Shown: piece after piece, positions 55,966 to 64,000 of the stretch | Numbering within the stretch: the first letter of the stretch is position 1 | Layout: every line of letters starts with the position of its first letter | Source: Streptomyces venezuelae | Lineage (GTDB): Bacteria > Actinomycetota > Actinomycetes > Streptomycetales > Streptomycetaceae | DNA length: 64,000 nucleotides | Assembly: GCF_008642375.1 (NCBI RefSeq) | Contig: NZ_CP029194.1 | Coordinates: 2,108,001-2,172,000 of the forward strand | Direction: 5' to 3' | The notes under the pieces: model-generated | The model's database searches: none | The model's input: only the letters and a program-made list of their open reading frames with translations | Told to the model about the DNA's origin: nothing | Program-made: the position numbers and the translations under genes

Positions 55966-57183
55966 ATGCCGGTGTCGGTGCGCGAGGACGCACGGAGTGT
56001 GCAGGGTGAGCTGGTCCGCCTGCGGCGGGCGCTGCATGTCGAGCCCGAGCTGGGCCTGCAGTTGCCACGTACGCGGGACAAGGTCCTGGCCGCCCTGGAC
56101 GGACTGCCGTTGGAGGTCACCACGGGGAACCGGCTGACCTCGGTCACCGCGGTTCTGCGGGGCGCTCGTCCCGGCCCCACGGTGCTCCTGCGCGCCGACA
56201 TGGACGCGCTGCCCGTCACCGAACGCGCGGATCTCACGTACGCCTCCCGCACGGACGGGATCATGCACGCCTGCGGTCACGACCTGCACACGTCCATGCT
56301 CGCCGGCGCGGCACAGCTCCTCTCCGCCCGCCGGGACGAGCTCGCGGGCGATGTGGTCTTCATGTTCCAGCCCGGCGAGGAGGGGCAGGACGGGGCCGGC
56401 CACATGCTCGCCGAAGGGGTCCTGGACGCCTCCGGTGAACGACCGGTGGCCGCCTACGCACTGCACGTGACGTCGGCGGGCCAGCCGAGCGGGCTGTTCG
56501 CGACCCGTCGGGGCCCGGTCCTGGCATCCTCCGACAGCCTTCGCGTGACCGTCCGCGGTGCGGGTGGCCACGGTTCGATGCCGCACCTGGCCAACGACCC
56601 CGTACCGGCGGCGTGCGAGATGGTCACCGCGCTGCAGACCTTCATCACCCGGAGGTTCGATCCCTTCGACCCCGTGGTGCTGACCGTGGGCGCCTTCCAC
56701 GCGGGCACGGCCGGCAACGTCATTCCCGACGAGGCCCGGTTCACGGCGACCGTGCGGTCGTTCTCCGCGTCGTCGCACGGCCGGATCAAGGACGGCGCCG
56801 CGCAGGTGTGCCGCGGTATCGCGGCCGCCCACGGTCTCGACGTCGAGGTGGACTTCGCCGAGCTGTACCCCCTCACCGTCAACGACCCGGCCGAGGCCGA
56901 GTTCGTCGCCGACGTGGTGTCGGAGGTGCACGGAGAGGAGCGCTACACGTGGGCGCCCCGGCCGGCCACCGGATCGGAGGACTTCTCCCGGGTGCTGGAC
57001 GAGGTCCCCGGCGCGTTCGTGGTCCTGGGCGCCTGCCCGCCTGACCAGGACGTGCAGCGCGCCCCGTACAACCACTCGCCCTTGGCCGTCTTCGACGACA
57101 GCGTGCTCGGTGACGGAGCCGCGCTCTACGCCGAACTCGCCCTGCGCCGCCTGGCGAAGGCGACACCCGCCCCCACCTCCTGA
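55966..57183 (+). CDS. M20-family amidohydrolase (N-acyl amino acid/hippurate type)
   Basis: The 405-residue metallopeptidase-like hydrolase has the two-metal site. ADMDALPV, HACGHDLHTSM, PGEEGQDGAGHM and LHVTSAGQPSG are the metal and catalytic segments; GGHGSMPH forms part of the dimer lid, and the last histidine is in YNHSPLAVFDDS. It should remove an acyl group from an N-acyl amino acid (hippurate-type) in the cytosol. GAAAGGGG directly abuts the ATG; a GTG two codons downstream has better spacing and may be the true start. The MHS transporter follows 66 bp later. Confidence 0.9.
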   Translation: MPVSVREDARSVQGELVRLRRALHVEPELGLQLPRTRDKVLAALDGLPLEVTTGNRLTSVTAVLRGARPGPTVLLRADMDALPVTERADLTYASRTDGIMHACGHDLHTSMLAGAAQLLSARRDELAGDVVFMFQPGEEGQDGAGHMLAEGVLDASGERPVAAYALHVTSAGQPSGLFATRRGPVLASSDSLRVTVRGAGGHGSMPHLANDPVPAACEMVTALQTFITRRFDPFDPVVLTVGAFHAGTAGNVIPDEARFTATVRSFSASSHGRIKDGAAQVCRGIAAAHGLDVEVDFAELYPLTVNDPAEAEFVADVVSEVHGEERYTWAPRPATGSEDFSRVLDEVPGAFVVLGACPPDQDVQRAPYNHSPLAVFDDSVLGDGAALYAELALRRLAKATPAPTS

Positions 57184-57249
57184 CGCCCCGCCCGCAGCTC
57201 CGCCGGACGCAGCTCATCCGGGCTGCGTCCCGTCCCCCAGGAGAACCCC

Positions 57250-58614
57250 GTGCCCGACCACGCATCCCCGTCCCCGGCCACCAGATCCGACGCTCCCGAC
57301 GTCTCGGCCACGAGCGCCACGAGTGCCACGAGTGCCACGAGTGAGAGCACGCCCGCCCCTTCCCGGCTGCGCACCGTCGTCGGCACCGGCGTGGGCAACG
57401 CCCTGGAGTGGTACGACTGGAACGTCTACGCGATCTTCACCCCGTTCTTCGCCTCGCAGTTCTTCCCCTCCGCCGATCCGACCTCGGCCCTGCTGAGCAC
57501 CTTGGCGATCTTCGCCGTGGGCTTCCTCATGCGTCCCCTGGGCGGCCTGGTCTTCGGCCGGCTCAGCGACCGCAAGGGTCGGCGTGCGGCGATGGTCGGC
57601 TCCATCGCGCTGGCCGCCGCCGGAAGCCTGCTGATCGGCCTCGCACCGACCTACGCCACGATCGGCGTGGGCGCCTCGGCCCTGCTGGTGTTCGCGCGGC
57701 TCGTCCAGGGCCTGGCCCACGGCGGGGAGCTTCCCGCGGCCCAGACGTACGTGGCGGAGATGGCCCCCCGCGAACGGCGAGGGCTCTGGTCGAGCCTGAT
57801 CTACATCTCCGGCACCTGCGGCATCATGGTCGCCACCGTGCTCGCGGCGGTCCTCTCCTCCTTCCTCAGCGAGGACCAGCTCCACGCGTGGGGCTGGCGC
57901 GTGCCCTTCGTCATCGGTGGACTTCTCGGCCTGTACGCGCTGATCATGCGGCTGCGCCTTGAGGAGACCGACGCGTTCGAGAAGCAGGCCGACACCCCGG
58001 ACCACGAACCGCGCACGTCGGTGTGGCGCGGCTTCTGGGAGAACCGGGCGGCGTGCCTGCGCGTGATCGGCCTCACCCTGGGCGGCACGGTCGTCTACTA
58101 CACCTGGGCCGTCTCCGCCCCGGCCCAGGCCATCTCCCTCAAGGGCATCGAGGCCTCCTCCGCGCTGTGGGCGGGAGTCCTCGCCAACCTGGTCTTCCTC
58201 GTGACGCTGCCGCTGTTCGGCGCCCTCTCCGACCGCGTGGGCCGCAAGCCCATCCTGTACGGCTCCTACATCGGCGGAGCCCTCCTGGCCTTCCCCCTGA
58301 ACTGGTTCATCCAGGACCAGGCCTGGCAGCTGGCTGTGTCCATGACGACGGCCATGCTCTTCATGTCCGCCGGCGCGGCGATCACCCCCGCGGTGTTCGC
58401 GGAGATGTTCCCGACCCGGCTGCGCACGACGGGTGTGGGCTTTCCCTACGCCATCGCCGTGGCCGCCTGCGGCGGCAGTGCCCCGTATCTTCAGACCTGG
58501 CTGACCAGCAACGGGAATGGTGACCTCTTCCTCGGCTACACGGTGGTTCTGCTGCTCCTCGCCCTGGCCGTGGTGCACCGGATGCCGGAGACGAAGAACA
58601 CCGACCTGACGTGA
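57250..58614 (+). CDS. MHS-family MFS transporter (metabolite:H+ symporter)
   Basis: The 454-residue transporter has 12 membrane helices. The MHS signature GVGNALEWYDWNVYAIFTPFFASQFF (given in part) is at helix 1 and GRLSDRKGRRAAMVGS in the first inter-helix loop. Family members import organic acids, betaine or aromatic acids with protons. It likely brings in the amide substrate of the preceding M20 enzyme. The N-terminus has an in-frame Ser-Ala-Thr repeat from 9-bp units. GTG follows CAGGAG. Its stop overlaps the start of the hydrolase gene (GTGA). Confidence 0.9.
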   Translation: MPDHASPSPATRSDAPDVSATSATSATSATSESTPAPSRLRTVVGTGVGNALEWYDWNVYAIFTPFFASQFFPSADPTSALLSTLAIFAVGFLMRPLGGLVFGRLSDRKGRRAAMVGSIALAAAGSLLIGLAPTYATIGVGASALLVFARLVQGLAHGGELPAAQTYVAEMAPRERRGLWSSLIYISGTCGIMVATVLAAVLSSFLSEDQLHAWGWRVPFVIGGLLGLYALIMRLRLEETDAFEKQADTPDHEPRTSVWRGFWENRAACLRVIGLTLGGTVVYYTWAVSAPAQAISLKGIEASSALWAGVLANLVFLVTLPLFGALSDRVGRKPILYGSYIGGALLAFPLNWFIQDQAWQLAVSMTTAMLFMSAGAAITPAVFAEMFPTRLRTTGVGFPYAIAVAACGGSAPYLQTWLTSNGNGDLFLGYTVVLLLLALAVVHRMPETKNTDLT

Positions 58615-59561
58615 CACCGCAGAACGCCGGAGAACCCGGACTGTGGGAACGGAGCCGTACCGTGCCGAGCCTGACCAGCAGAGCGATGCCGACCGTGGTG
58701 CGGCTCCGTGGGGCCAAGAAGGTTTTCAGCTCGGCGGAGGCCGTCCGGGAACAGGTCCTCGCCCGTTCCCTGCGGCCGACCGGGTACGCCCCACCGGCCG
58801 GACTGGAACGCACGGTCGACCTCGCCGTACGCCGGGTGGCCGGATGGCCCGTCTACGCGGTCACCCCTCGCGGTGCTCCCGACGCCGGACGGCGGGCGGT
58901 CTATCTGCACGGCGGCGCGTACATCAACGAGATAGCACCCCAGCACTGGAAGCTGATCGCCCACGTGGCCGCCGAGACCGGCACCCGGGTCACGGTGCCG
59001 ATCTACCCCCTCGCTCCCCTGGCGACGGCATCCGAGGTGGTGCCGGCCGTCACCGGCCTGGCCGCCGAGATCCTCGACGACGCGGCCACCACGACCCTCA
59101 GCCTCATCGGAGACTCCGCCGGCGGCGGAATGGCCCTCGCCGTCGCCGTCCACCTGCGGGACCGAGGACTTCCCGCCCCCGCCCGCACCATCCTCATCTC
59201 CCCCTGGCTCGACATCAGCCTGACCGACCCGCGCATCGCCCTGCTCGAAGACCGCGACCCCTGGCTCGCCGTCCCCGGTGCGCGCTTCGCCGGGGACCTC
59301 TACCGCGGCACGCTCCCCGTCGACCACCCGCACGTCAGCCCTCTGCTCGCCGACCTGACCGGACTGAACCCGATCACGCTGTTCAGCGGAACCCGGGACA
59401 TCGTCAACGCCGACGCCCGACGCCTGGCCGCCCGCGCCACGGCCGCGGGCGTCGAGCTGGACTTCCACGAGGCACCGGAGATGCTGCACGTCTACCCCCT
59501 CCTGCCGATCCCCGAAGGCAGAGCCGCCCGTGCCGCCCTCTGCACCGCCCTGCGGAGCTGA
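58611..59561 (+). CDS. HSL-type alpha/beta hydrolase
   Basis: The 316-residue esterase of the hormone-sensitive-lipase family has HGGAY for the oxyanion hole, the nucleophile in IGDSAGGGM, an acid in FSGTRDIVNAD and the histidine in EMLHVYPLLP. The GTG start overlaps the transporter stop, so M20 hydrolase, transporter and esterase form one operon, probably for uptake and breakdown of an ester- or amide-conjugated compound. The substrate is unknown. Confidence 0.88.
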   Translation: MTPQNAGEPGLWERSRTVPSLTSRAMPTVVRLRGAKKVFSSAEAVREQVLARSLRPTGYAPPAGLERTVDLAVRRVAGWPVYAVTPRGAPDAGRRAVYLHGGAYINEIAPQHWKLIAHVAAETGTRVTVPIYPLAPLATASEVVPAVTGLAAEILDDAATTTLSLIGDSAGGGMALAVAVHLRDRGLPAPARTILISPWLDISLTDPRIALLEDRDPWLAVPGARFAGDLYRGTLPVDHPHVSPLLADLTGLNPITLFSGTRDIVNADARRLAARATAAGVELDFHEAPEMLHVYPLLPIPEGRAARAALCTALRS

Positions 59562-59598
59562 CGCTCGCTCAGCGGCTGTCCGGTCGCGGTACGAGGGG

Positions 59599-59627
59599 TT
59601 GACGCCAGCATTGGTCTATGCCAATTT
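59599..59627 (+). promoter_or_regulatory. Promoter with DasR-like operator upstream of the GH16 gene
   Basis: TTGACG (59599-59604) is a -35 element. ATTGGTCTATGCCAAT (59610-59625) is a palindrome matching the core of the DasR consensus (ACTGGTCTAGACCACT, as I recall it) at 12 of 16 positions. The operator lies where the -10 element is expected, suggesting repression. DasR controls chitin and aminosugar genes in Streptomyces. Confidence 0.55.
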
Positions 59628-59733
59628 CTCCTCGGCGCATGGTCAGCCTTTCCCCACAAGGGTGTTGAAGCAACGGACCACACCCGCTGCACCGTGCTGC
59701 CTTCCCCCCATCACCTCCCCGAGAGGAACCCCC

Positions 59734-61185
59734 ATGCGCAATGGAGCCAGCCGCCGGAAGCCCGGCATGCGCACCGCGCTCGCCGCCGTCACCGCCGCGA
59801 TCGGTCTCGGCGCAACCGCGCTGACCGCCCTCCCTGCCGCCGCCGCGGAGGAGAGCGTCGCCGTCCGCTACCGGCAGGGCGGCTCGGGCGGCGACCAGGC
59901 GGCGCCCTGGTTCACCGTGGTCAACACCGGGACGACGAACATCCCGTTGAGCCAGGTCAAGCTGCGCTACTACTTCAAGGCCGATCCCGGTGCCTCGTAC
60001 AGCTACGCCTGCGACTGGGCCGTCAAGGGCTGCACGCATCTGACGGGTACGTTCGGCACGCCGGCCAGCCCCACCGCCACGGCGGACCGGTACCTGGAGG
60101 TCGGGTTCACGGCGGGGGCGGGCTCCCTGGCGCCGGGCGCCGACACCGGGGACGTACAACTGCGCTTCCACCGCTCCGACTGGCAGCCGCTCGACCAGTC
60201 CGACGACTACTCCTTCGGGCCCACCCAGACCACGTACGAGAACTGGACCAAGGTCACCGCCACCGTCGGCGGAGTCCAGGTCTGGGGCACCGCCCCCGCC
60301 GGCAACGAGGCGACCCCGACGCCGACCCCGACCCCGACCGACCCGTCCCCCACGCCTCCGACCACGCCCCCGGCCGAACAGGGCGTCCTCTTCGACGACT
60401 TCGACTACACCGGCCACACCGACCCTGCGATCGCCGCACACGGCTGGACCATCCGCTCAGGCGGAGGCGGCCCCGGCGTCGGCGCGGCGACGTGGGCACC
60501 CGAGAACGTCACCTTCGCCAAAGAGGGCACGAACTCCGTCATGACGCTGCGCACGTCGACCGCGGGCACCGGCGCGTCGACGCGACAGACCGAAGTGCAC
60601 ACCGCGGCGCGGAAGTTCAAGAACGGGACCTACGCCGCCCGGGTGCGCTTCACGGACACCCCGACCAGCGGTCCGGACGGCGACCACCTGGTCCAGAGCT
60701 TCTTCACCATCAACGACCTCACCGCACCGATGGCGGACGACTACGCCGAGTACGACTTCGAGTACCTCCCCAACGGCGGCTGGGGCGAGACGGCGAACGT
60801 CCTCTACACCACCTCCTGGGAGACCTTCCGACCCGACCCCTGGGAGGCCGTCAACCAGCACACCGAGAGCCGCACGAGCCAGGCCGGCTGGCACGACCTG
60901 GTCCTGACCATCGACGACGAGGCGCTCGTCTACTACATCGACGGCAAGCAGTTCGCCCGGCACGACGCCCACTACCTGCCCGAGCGGCCCATGTCGGTCC
61001 ACTTCAACCAGTGGCTGATCGACCTCGCAGGCCAGACCTCCACGACCCCCCGCGTCTACGAGGAGCGGATCGACTACATGCTCCACGTGAAGGACCAGGT
61101 CCTCACCCCTGCCCAAGTGGCGGCAAAGGTCACCGGCTTCCGCGCGTCCGGAACGGCCTTCAAGGACTCCGTTCCCAGCTCCTGA
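59734..61185 (+). CDS. Secreted CBM3-GH16-type glycoside hydrolase
   Basis: The 483-residue secreted protein has a signal peptide ending near LPAAAAEE (about 37). A CBM3 cellulose/chitin-binding domain spans about 40-190 (VRYRQGGSGG, NTGTTNIPLSQVKLRYYF, SYSYACDWAV, TTYENWTKVTATVGG). A Pro/Thr linker (TPTPTPTDPSPTPP) leads to a beta-sandwich hydrolase (about 210-483). The E-x-D-x-E motif AEYDFEYLP is the probable GH16 catalytic pair. The exact substrate, a beta-glucan, galactan or chitosan-like polymer, is uncertain. GAGAGGAA precedes the ATG. A DasR-like operator is in the promoter. A hairpin follows. Confidence 0.8.
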   Translation: MRNGASRRKPGMRTALAAVTAAIGLGATALTALPAAAAEESVAVRYRQGGSGGDQAAPWFTVVNTGTTNIPLSQVKLRYYFKADPGASYSYACDWAVKGCTHLTGTFGTPASPTATADRYLEVGFTAGAGSLAPGADTGDVQLRFHRSDWQPLDQSDDYSFGPTQTTYENWTKVTATVGGVQVWGTAPAGNEATPTPTPTPTDPSPTPPTTPPAEQGVLFDDFDYTGHTDPAIAAHGWTIRSGGGGPGVGAATWAPENVTFAKEGTNSVMTLRTSTAGTGASTRQTEVHTAARKFKNGTYAARVRFTDTPTSGPDGDHLVQSFFTINDLTAPMADDYAEYDFEYLPNGGWGETANVLYTTSWETFRPDPWEAVNQHTESRTSQAGWHDLVLTIDDEALVYYIDGKQFARHDAHYLPERPMSVHFNQWLIDLAGQTSTTPRVYEERIDYMLHVKDQVLTPAQVAAKVTGFRASGTAFKDSVPSS

Positions 61186-61564
61186 ACGAACCGGCCGCCG
61201 CGGGCTGTGGCGGCGCGACCGCCCGCGGTGCGCGACACCGTCGTCGGTGTCGGCCGCCGTGGCGATGTGATCATTTGCCTGACCGGCCGCGTCCCTGCGT
61301 CCTAAGGTTTGCCGCCTGGACGTCGATGGAGGGGGTTTGGTGCCGGCTGTGGCGGAGCGGTTGCCGGGCCGGATGACGGACGCGCCGAGGGCGTGGCCTG
61401 CCCTCGGGCACCTTCCGCAACTGCGGCGCGGGCCATACATATGACGACCCATCAGAAACCGCGCCGTCTGTGCGTCACACGTGCGTCACGCGCGTCGGAC
61501 ATGTGTCGAGATATCGCCCGTAACGCACGTGCCGCACATCATGCACACTCGGCAAAGTGGCAGG
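61186..61564. other. Intergenic region after the GH16 gene
   Basis: A hairpin lies at its left end. GTGCGTCAC occurs twice, 11 bp apart, at 61470 and 61481. A small plus frame beginning MTTHQKPRRL at 61441 has no ribosome site. Nothing else was recognised. Confidence 0.5.
61234..61251 (+). terminator. Hairpin after the GH16 gene
   Basis: Perfect 7-bp arms GACACCG/CGGTGTC with a 4-nt loop, preceded by another C/G-rich inverted repeat (CCGCGGGC...GCCCGCGG), lie about 50 bp after the stop. Confidence 0.5.
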
Positions 61565-62893
61565 TCACCGGCCCTTTTCAGCAGGCTCAAGGATCGCCAC
61601 GCACTCCACGTGGTGCGTCATCGGGAAGAGGTCGAAGGCGCGCAGTGTCCGGACCTTGTAGCCGCGCTCCGCGAAGTAGGAGATGTCGCGGGCCAGGGCC
61701 GCCGGGTCGCAGGCGACGTAGGCGATGCGGCGGGCGCCGAGGCCCGCGAGGTGGTGGACCGTCTGCTTGCCGGCGCCTGCGCGGGGCGGGTCCAGGACGA
61801 TGAGGTCGACCTCCGTGATGCCCGTGCGCGGGAGGACGGACTCGACCTTGCCCTGTTCGATGCGGACGCGGGGGAACCCGGCCAGGTTGTGGCGGGCGTC
61901 CTCGACGGCGCGCTTGCCGGACTCGATGCCGAGGACCGCGCCCTGCTCGCCGACCCGGTCCGCGAGGGCGCCCGCGAAGAGGCCGACGCCGCAGTAGAGG
62001 TCGAGGGCGGAGTCGCCCTTGCGCGGGAGGAGGCCCTGCATGACGGCCTTCATCAGGGTGTCGGCGGCCTTCGGGTGGACCTGCCAGAAGCCGCCGCTGC
62101 CGACGCGGTGGGTGCGCTCGTCGGCGCGCTCGCGGACGAAGCCGCGGCCGTGGACGCGGTGGATGCCGCCGTCGTTCTCGTCGACGCGCAGGACCGAGAC
62201 CGGCTTGTCGAGTTCGACGAGGGGGAGGCGGGCGCCGGGGCGCGGGGTGAGGATGACCTGGCGGTCGTTCGAGCCCGAGGCGGCGATGGCCTCGACCGAG
62301 GCCATGCCCTCCCAGGTGCGCTTCTCGATGCCGAGCTCCGAGACGCCCTGGGCGGCGATCATGCAGTGGTCGATGATCTCGACCTCGTGCGAGCGGTGGC
62401 GGCGCAGGCCCGCGTGACCCTCGGCGTCGATCGCGTACTGGACGCGGGTGCGCCACTGCGGGACCTCGCCCGACGGCAGCTTGTCGCCCTCGGCGGGCAT
62501 GACGGTGCCGTCCCAGCCGGCCTCCTCGGGGGTGAGGCCGGCGAGGCGCAGGAGCTGCTCGGCGATGACCTCGCCCTTGAGCCGGCGCTGGGCGCCGGGC
62601 TTGGCGTGCTGCCAGTCGCAGCCGCCGCACTTGCCGGGGCCGGCGAAGGGGCAGGGGGCCTCGACGCGGTCCTTGGAGGGTTCGAGGATCGTGATCGCGT
62701 CGGCGCGCAGGAAGCGGGAGGTCTCCTCGCCCTCGGTGACGCGGGCGACGACCTTCTCGCCGGGCAGCGCGTGGCGGACGAAGAGGACGCGGCCCGCCTC
62801 GGTGCGGGCGATGCAGTGCCCGCCGTGGGCCACCGGACCGACCTCGACCTCGTACTCTTCCCCGACCAACGACGAAACAGGGGTGTTCTGCAT
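61565..62893 (-). CDS. rlmD: 23S rRNA (uracil-5)-methyltransferase, RlmD/TrmA family with TRAM domain
   Basis: The 442-residue enzyme has an N-terminal TRAM domain and an iron-sulfur cluster motif (C81-x7-C89-x2-C92 in CPFAGPGKCGGCDW). The SAM fold is ALDLYCGVGLFAGAL and the C-terminal catalytic cysteine lies in YVACDPAALARD. It should form 5-methyluridine in 23S rRNA. Which uridine is methylated cannot be read from sequence, and a tRNA target is possible. CTTGGAG lies 10 bases before ATG. It lies 81 bp after the permease gene in the same direction, a common Streptomyces arrangement. Confidence 0.85.
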   Translation of the reverse strand: MQNTPVSSLVGEEYEVEVGPVAHGGHCIARTEAGRVLFVRHALPGEKVVARVTEGEETSRFLRADAITILEPSKDRVEAPCPFAGPGKCGGCDWQHAKPGAQRRLKGEVIAEQLLRLAGLTPEEAGWDGTVMPAEGDKLPSGEVPQWRTRVQYAIDAEGHAGLRRHRSHEVEIIDHCMIAAQGVSELGIEKRTWEGMASVEAIAASGSNDRQVILTPRPGARLPLVELDKPVSVLRVDENDGGIHRVHGRGFVRERADERTHRVGSGGFWQVHPKAADTLMKAVMQGLLPRKGDSALDLYCGVGLFAGALADRVGEQGAVLGIESGKRAVEDARHNLAGFPRVRIEQGKVESVLPRTGITEVDLIVLDPPRAGAGKQTVHHLAGLGARRIAYVACDPAALARDISYFAERGYKVRTLRAFDLFPMTHHVECVAILEPAEKGR

Positions 62894-62974
62894 GGCGGGG
62901 GGACTCCAAGAGGAAGTGACGGTGGGCCGCCGTTCGGGACAGTTCGGACGGCAGCCCACCAGTCTAGTTGTTCT

Positions 62975-64000
62975 TTACCGGTTGTTCTTCGCGGCCGGTT
63001 CCTTCTGGCCCTTCTCCACCGGGCCGCGGCGGACCGAGCCCGGCGCGTTCCACTCCTGGCGCTTCCGGGCCCGCTTCTTCGCGGCCTCGGAGGACTGGAG
63101 CTGGTACGGGACCGAGGTGACCATGACGCCGGGGGTGAAGAGCAGCCTGCCCTTGAGGCGGAGCGCGGACTGGTTGTGGAGCAGGTGCTCGTACCAGTGG
63201 CCGACGACGTACTCGGGGATGTAGACGGAGACGGCGTCGCGCGGGCTCTCGCGGCGGATGCTCTTCACGTACTCGATCACCGGCCGGGTGATCTCGCGGT
63301 ACGGGGAGTCGAGGATCTTGAGCGGGACGTTGATGCCACGCCGCTCCCACTCCTCCTTGAGCGCCTTCACCTCGGCCGGGTCGACGTTGACGGTCAGCGC
63401 CTCCAGCTCGTTCGCGTGCATGAGCTTGGCGTAGGCCAGGGCGCGCAGGGTGGGCTTGTGGAGCTTGGAGACCAGGACGATGGAGCGGACCCGGGAGGGG
63501 CGCACGTACTCGTCCGGCCGCTCCTCGGCGGCGGCGATCTCCGCGGAGACGGAGTCGTAGTGCCGGCGGATCGCGGTCATCGTCCCGTAGAAGATCACCA
63601 TGCCGAGCAGGGCGACCCACGCGCCGTGGGTGAACTTGGTGGCGAGGACGACGACGAGGACGAGGCCGGTGAAGAAGGCGCCGAAGGCGTTGATCGCGCG
63701 GGAGCGGATCATGTGGCGGCGCTTGGCCGGGTCCCTCTCCGTCTTCAGGTGCCGGTTCCAGTGCCGGACCATGCCGATCTGGCTGAGCGTGAAGGAGACG
63801 AAGACGCCGACGATGTAGAGCTGGATGAGCTTGGTCGAGTCGGCCCCGTAGACCCAGACGAGGAGCGCGGCGGCGCCCGCGAGGAGCACGATGCCGTTGG
63901 AGAAGGTGAGGCGATCGCCGCGGGTGTGCAGCTGGCGCGGCAGGTACCGGTCCTGGGCGAGGATCGAGCCGAGGAGCGGGAAACCGTTGTACGCGGTGTT
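62975..64000 (-). CDS. APC-family permease, N-terminus cut by window edge
   Basis: The visible C-terminal 341 codons contain the last membrane helices (TFSNGIVLLAGAAALLVWVYGA, LIQLYIVGVFVSFTLSQIGM, INAFGAFFTGLVLVVVLAT, GAWVALLGMVIFYGTM). A cytosolic domain of about 190 residues follows (RSIVLVSKLHKPTLRALAYAKL...YIPEYVVGHWYEHLLHNQSALRLKGRLLF). This form is typical of large APC-family transporters in actinobacteria, perhaps potassium or amino acid permeases. The C-terminal tail is Lys/Arg-rich. The start and first half lie beyond the window. Confidence 0.85.
   Translation of the reverse strand, partial: NTAYNGFPLLGSILAQDRYLPRQLHTRGDRLTFSNGIVLLAGAAALLVWVYGADSTKLIQLYIVGVFVSFTLSQIGMVRHWNRHLKTERDPAKRRHMIRSRAINAFGAFFTGLVLVVVLATKFTHGAWVALLGMVIFYGTMTAIRRHYDSVSAEIAAAEERPDEYVRPSRVRSIVLVSKLHKPTLRALAYAKLMHANELEALTVNVDPAEVKALKEEWERRGINVPLKILDSPYREITRPVIEYVKSIRRESPRDAVSVYIPEYVVGHWYEHLLHNQSALRLKGRLLFTPGVMVTSVPYQLQSSEAAKKRARKRQEWNAPGSVRRGPVEKGQKEPAAKNNR

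Overview
The window is high-GC actinobacterial chromosome, almost certainly Streptomyces. Evidence for this: strong G/C third-position bias, frequent GTG/TTG starts, many ATGA/GTGA start-stop overlaps, a SepF paralogue, an F420-type LLM oxidoreductase, paired NarL-type two-component systems, and many secreted plant-polysaccharide hydrolases. No rRNA, tRNA, CRISPR array, prophage or intact insertion sequence was seen. Both ends cut a gene: a polynucleotide kinase-phosphatase at the left and an APC-family permease at the right.

Left part (1-25 kb), mostly intact genes. An LLM oxidoreductase, a homocysteine methyltransferase, Hen1 and Pnkp lie in one direction; Hen1 and Pnkp form the known bacterial RNA-repair pair and overlap by 4 bp. 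Next come an AAA ATPase-MazG pair whose two genes both carry in-frame tandem repeats, a SepF paralogue, an aminotransferase, and a hydroxyproline-type catabolic set (FCD GntR regulator, proline racemase-family epimerase, DapA-family lyase) that shares a candidate operator. A phosphoesterase, a PrmC-like methyltransferase and a NarL two-component system follow. A stress/ion-homeostasis block (KhtT/KhtU-like antiporter, two DUF1269 proteins, a baeRF3-like protein, a lipoprotein) ends at a 20-bp-stem terminator shared with an arginine deiminase-antiporter operon.

Middle part (25.4-38 kb), accessory and visibly decaying. Intact genes (mopI, modA, TetR with a 15-bp-arm operator, SDR, quinone oxidoreductase, alpha/beta hydrolase, a second two-component system, a DUF418 protein) alternate with remnants: PucR (C-terminus only), a second mopI, a TetR regulator, an aldo/keto reductase, a TerD gene split into two oppositely oriented pieces, and a truncated conserved protein. 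Most remnants keep both gene ends but lack internal sequence, so many small deletions are implied. modA has no modB/modC beside it.

Right part (38-64 kb), nutrient scavenging. An ABC exporter is followed by a xylanase-arabinofuranosidase fusion and a GH74 enzyme. Upstream of them is a membrane-tethered ECF sigma factor fused to an arabinofuranose-binding (AbfB) domain, which may sense the polymer these enzymes attack. A sulfatase island follows: a formylglycine-generating enzyme and PadR regulator diverge from two sulfatases with CxPSR/CxPAR motifs, followed by an MFS transporter. Then come an Lrp-type regulator diverging from an M20 amidohydrolase, an MHS transporter and an HSL-type hydrolase; a CBM3-GH16 enzyme behind a DasR-like operator; and finally RlmD-type rRNA methyltransferase and the permease.
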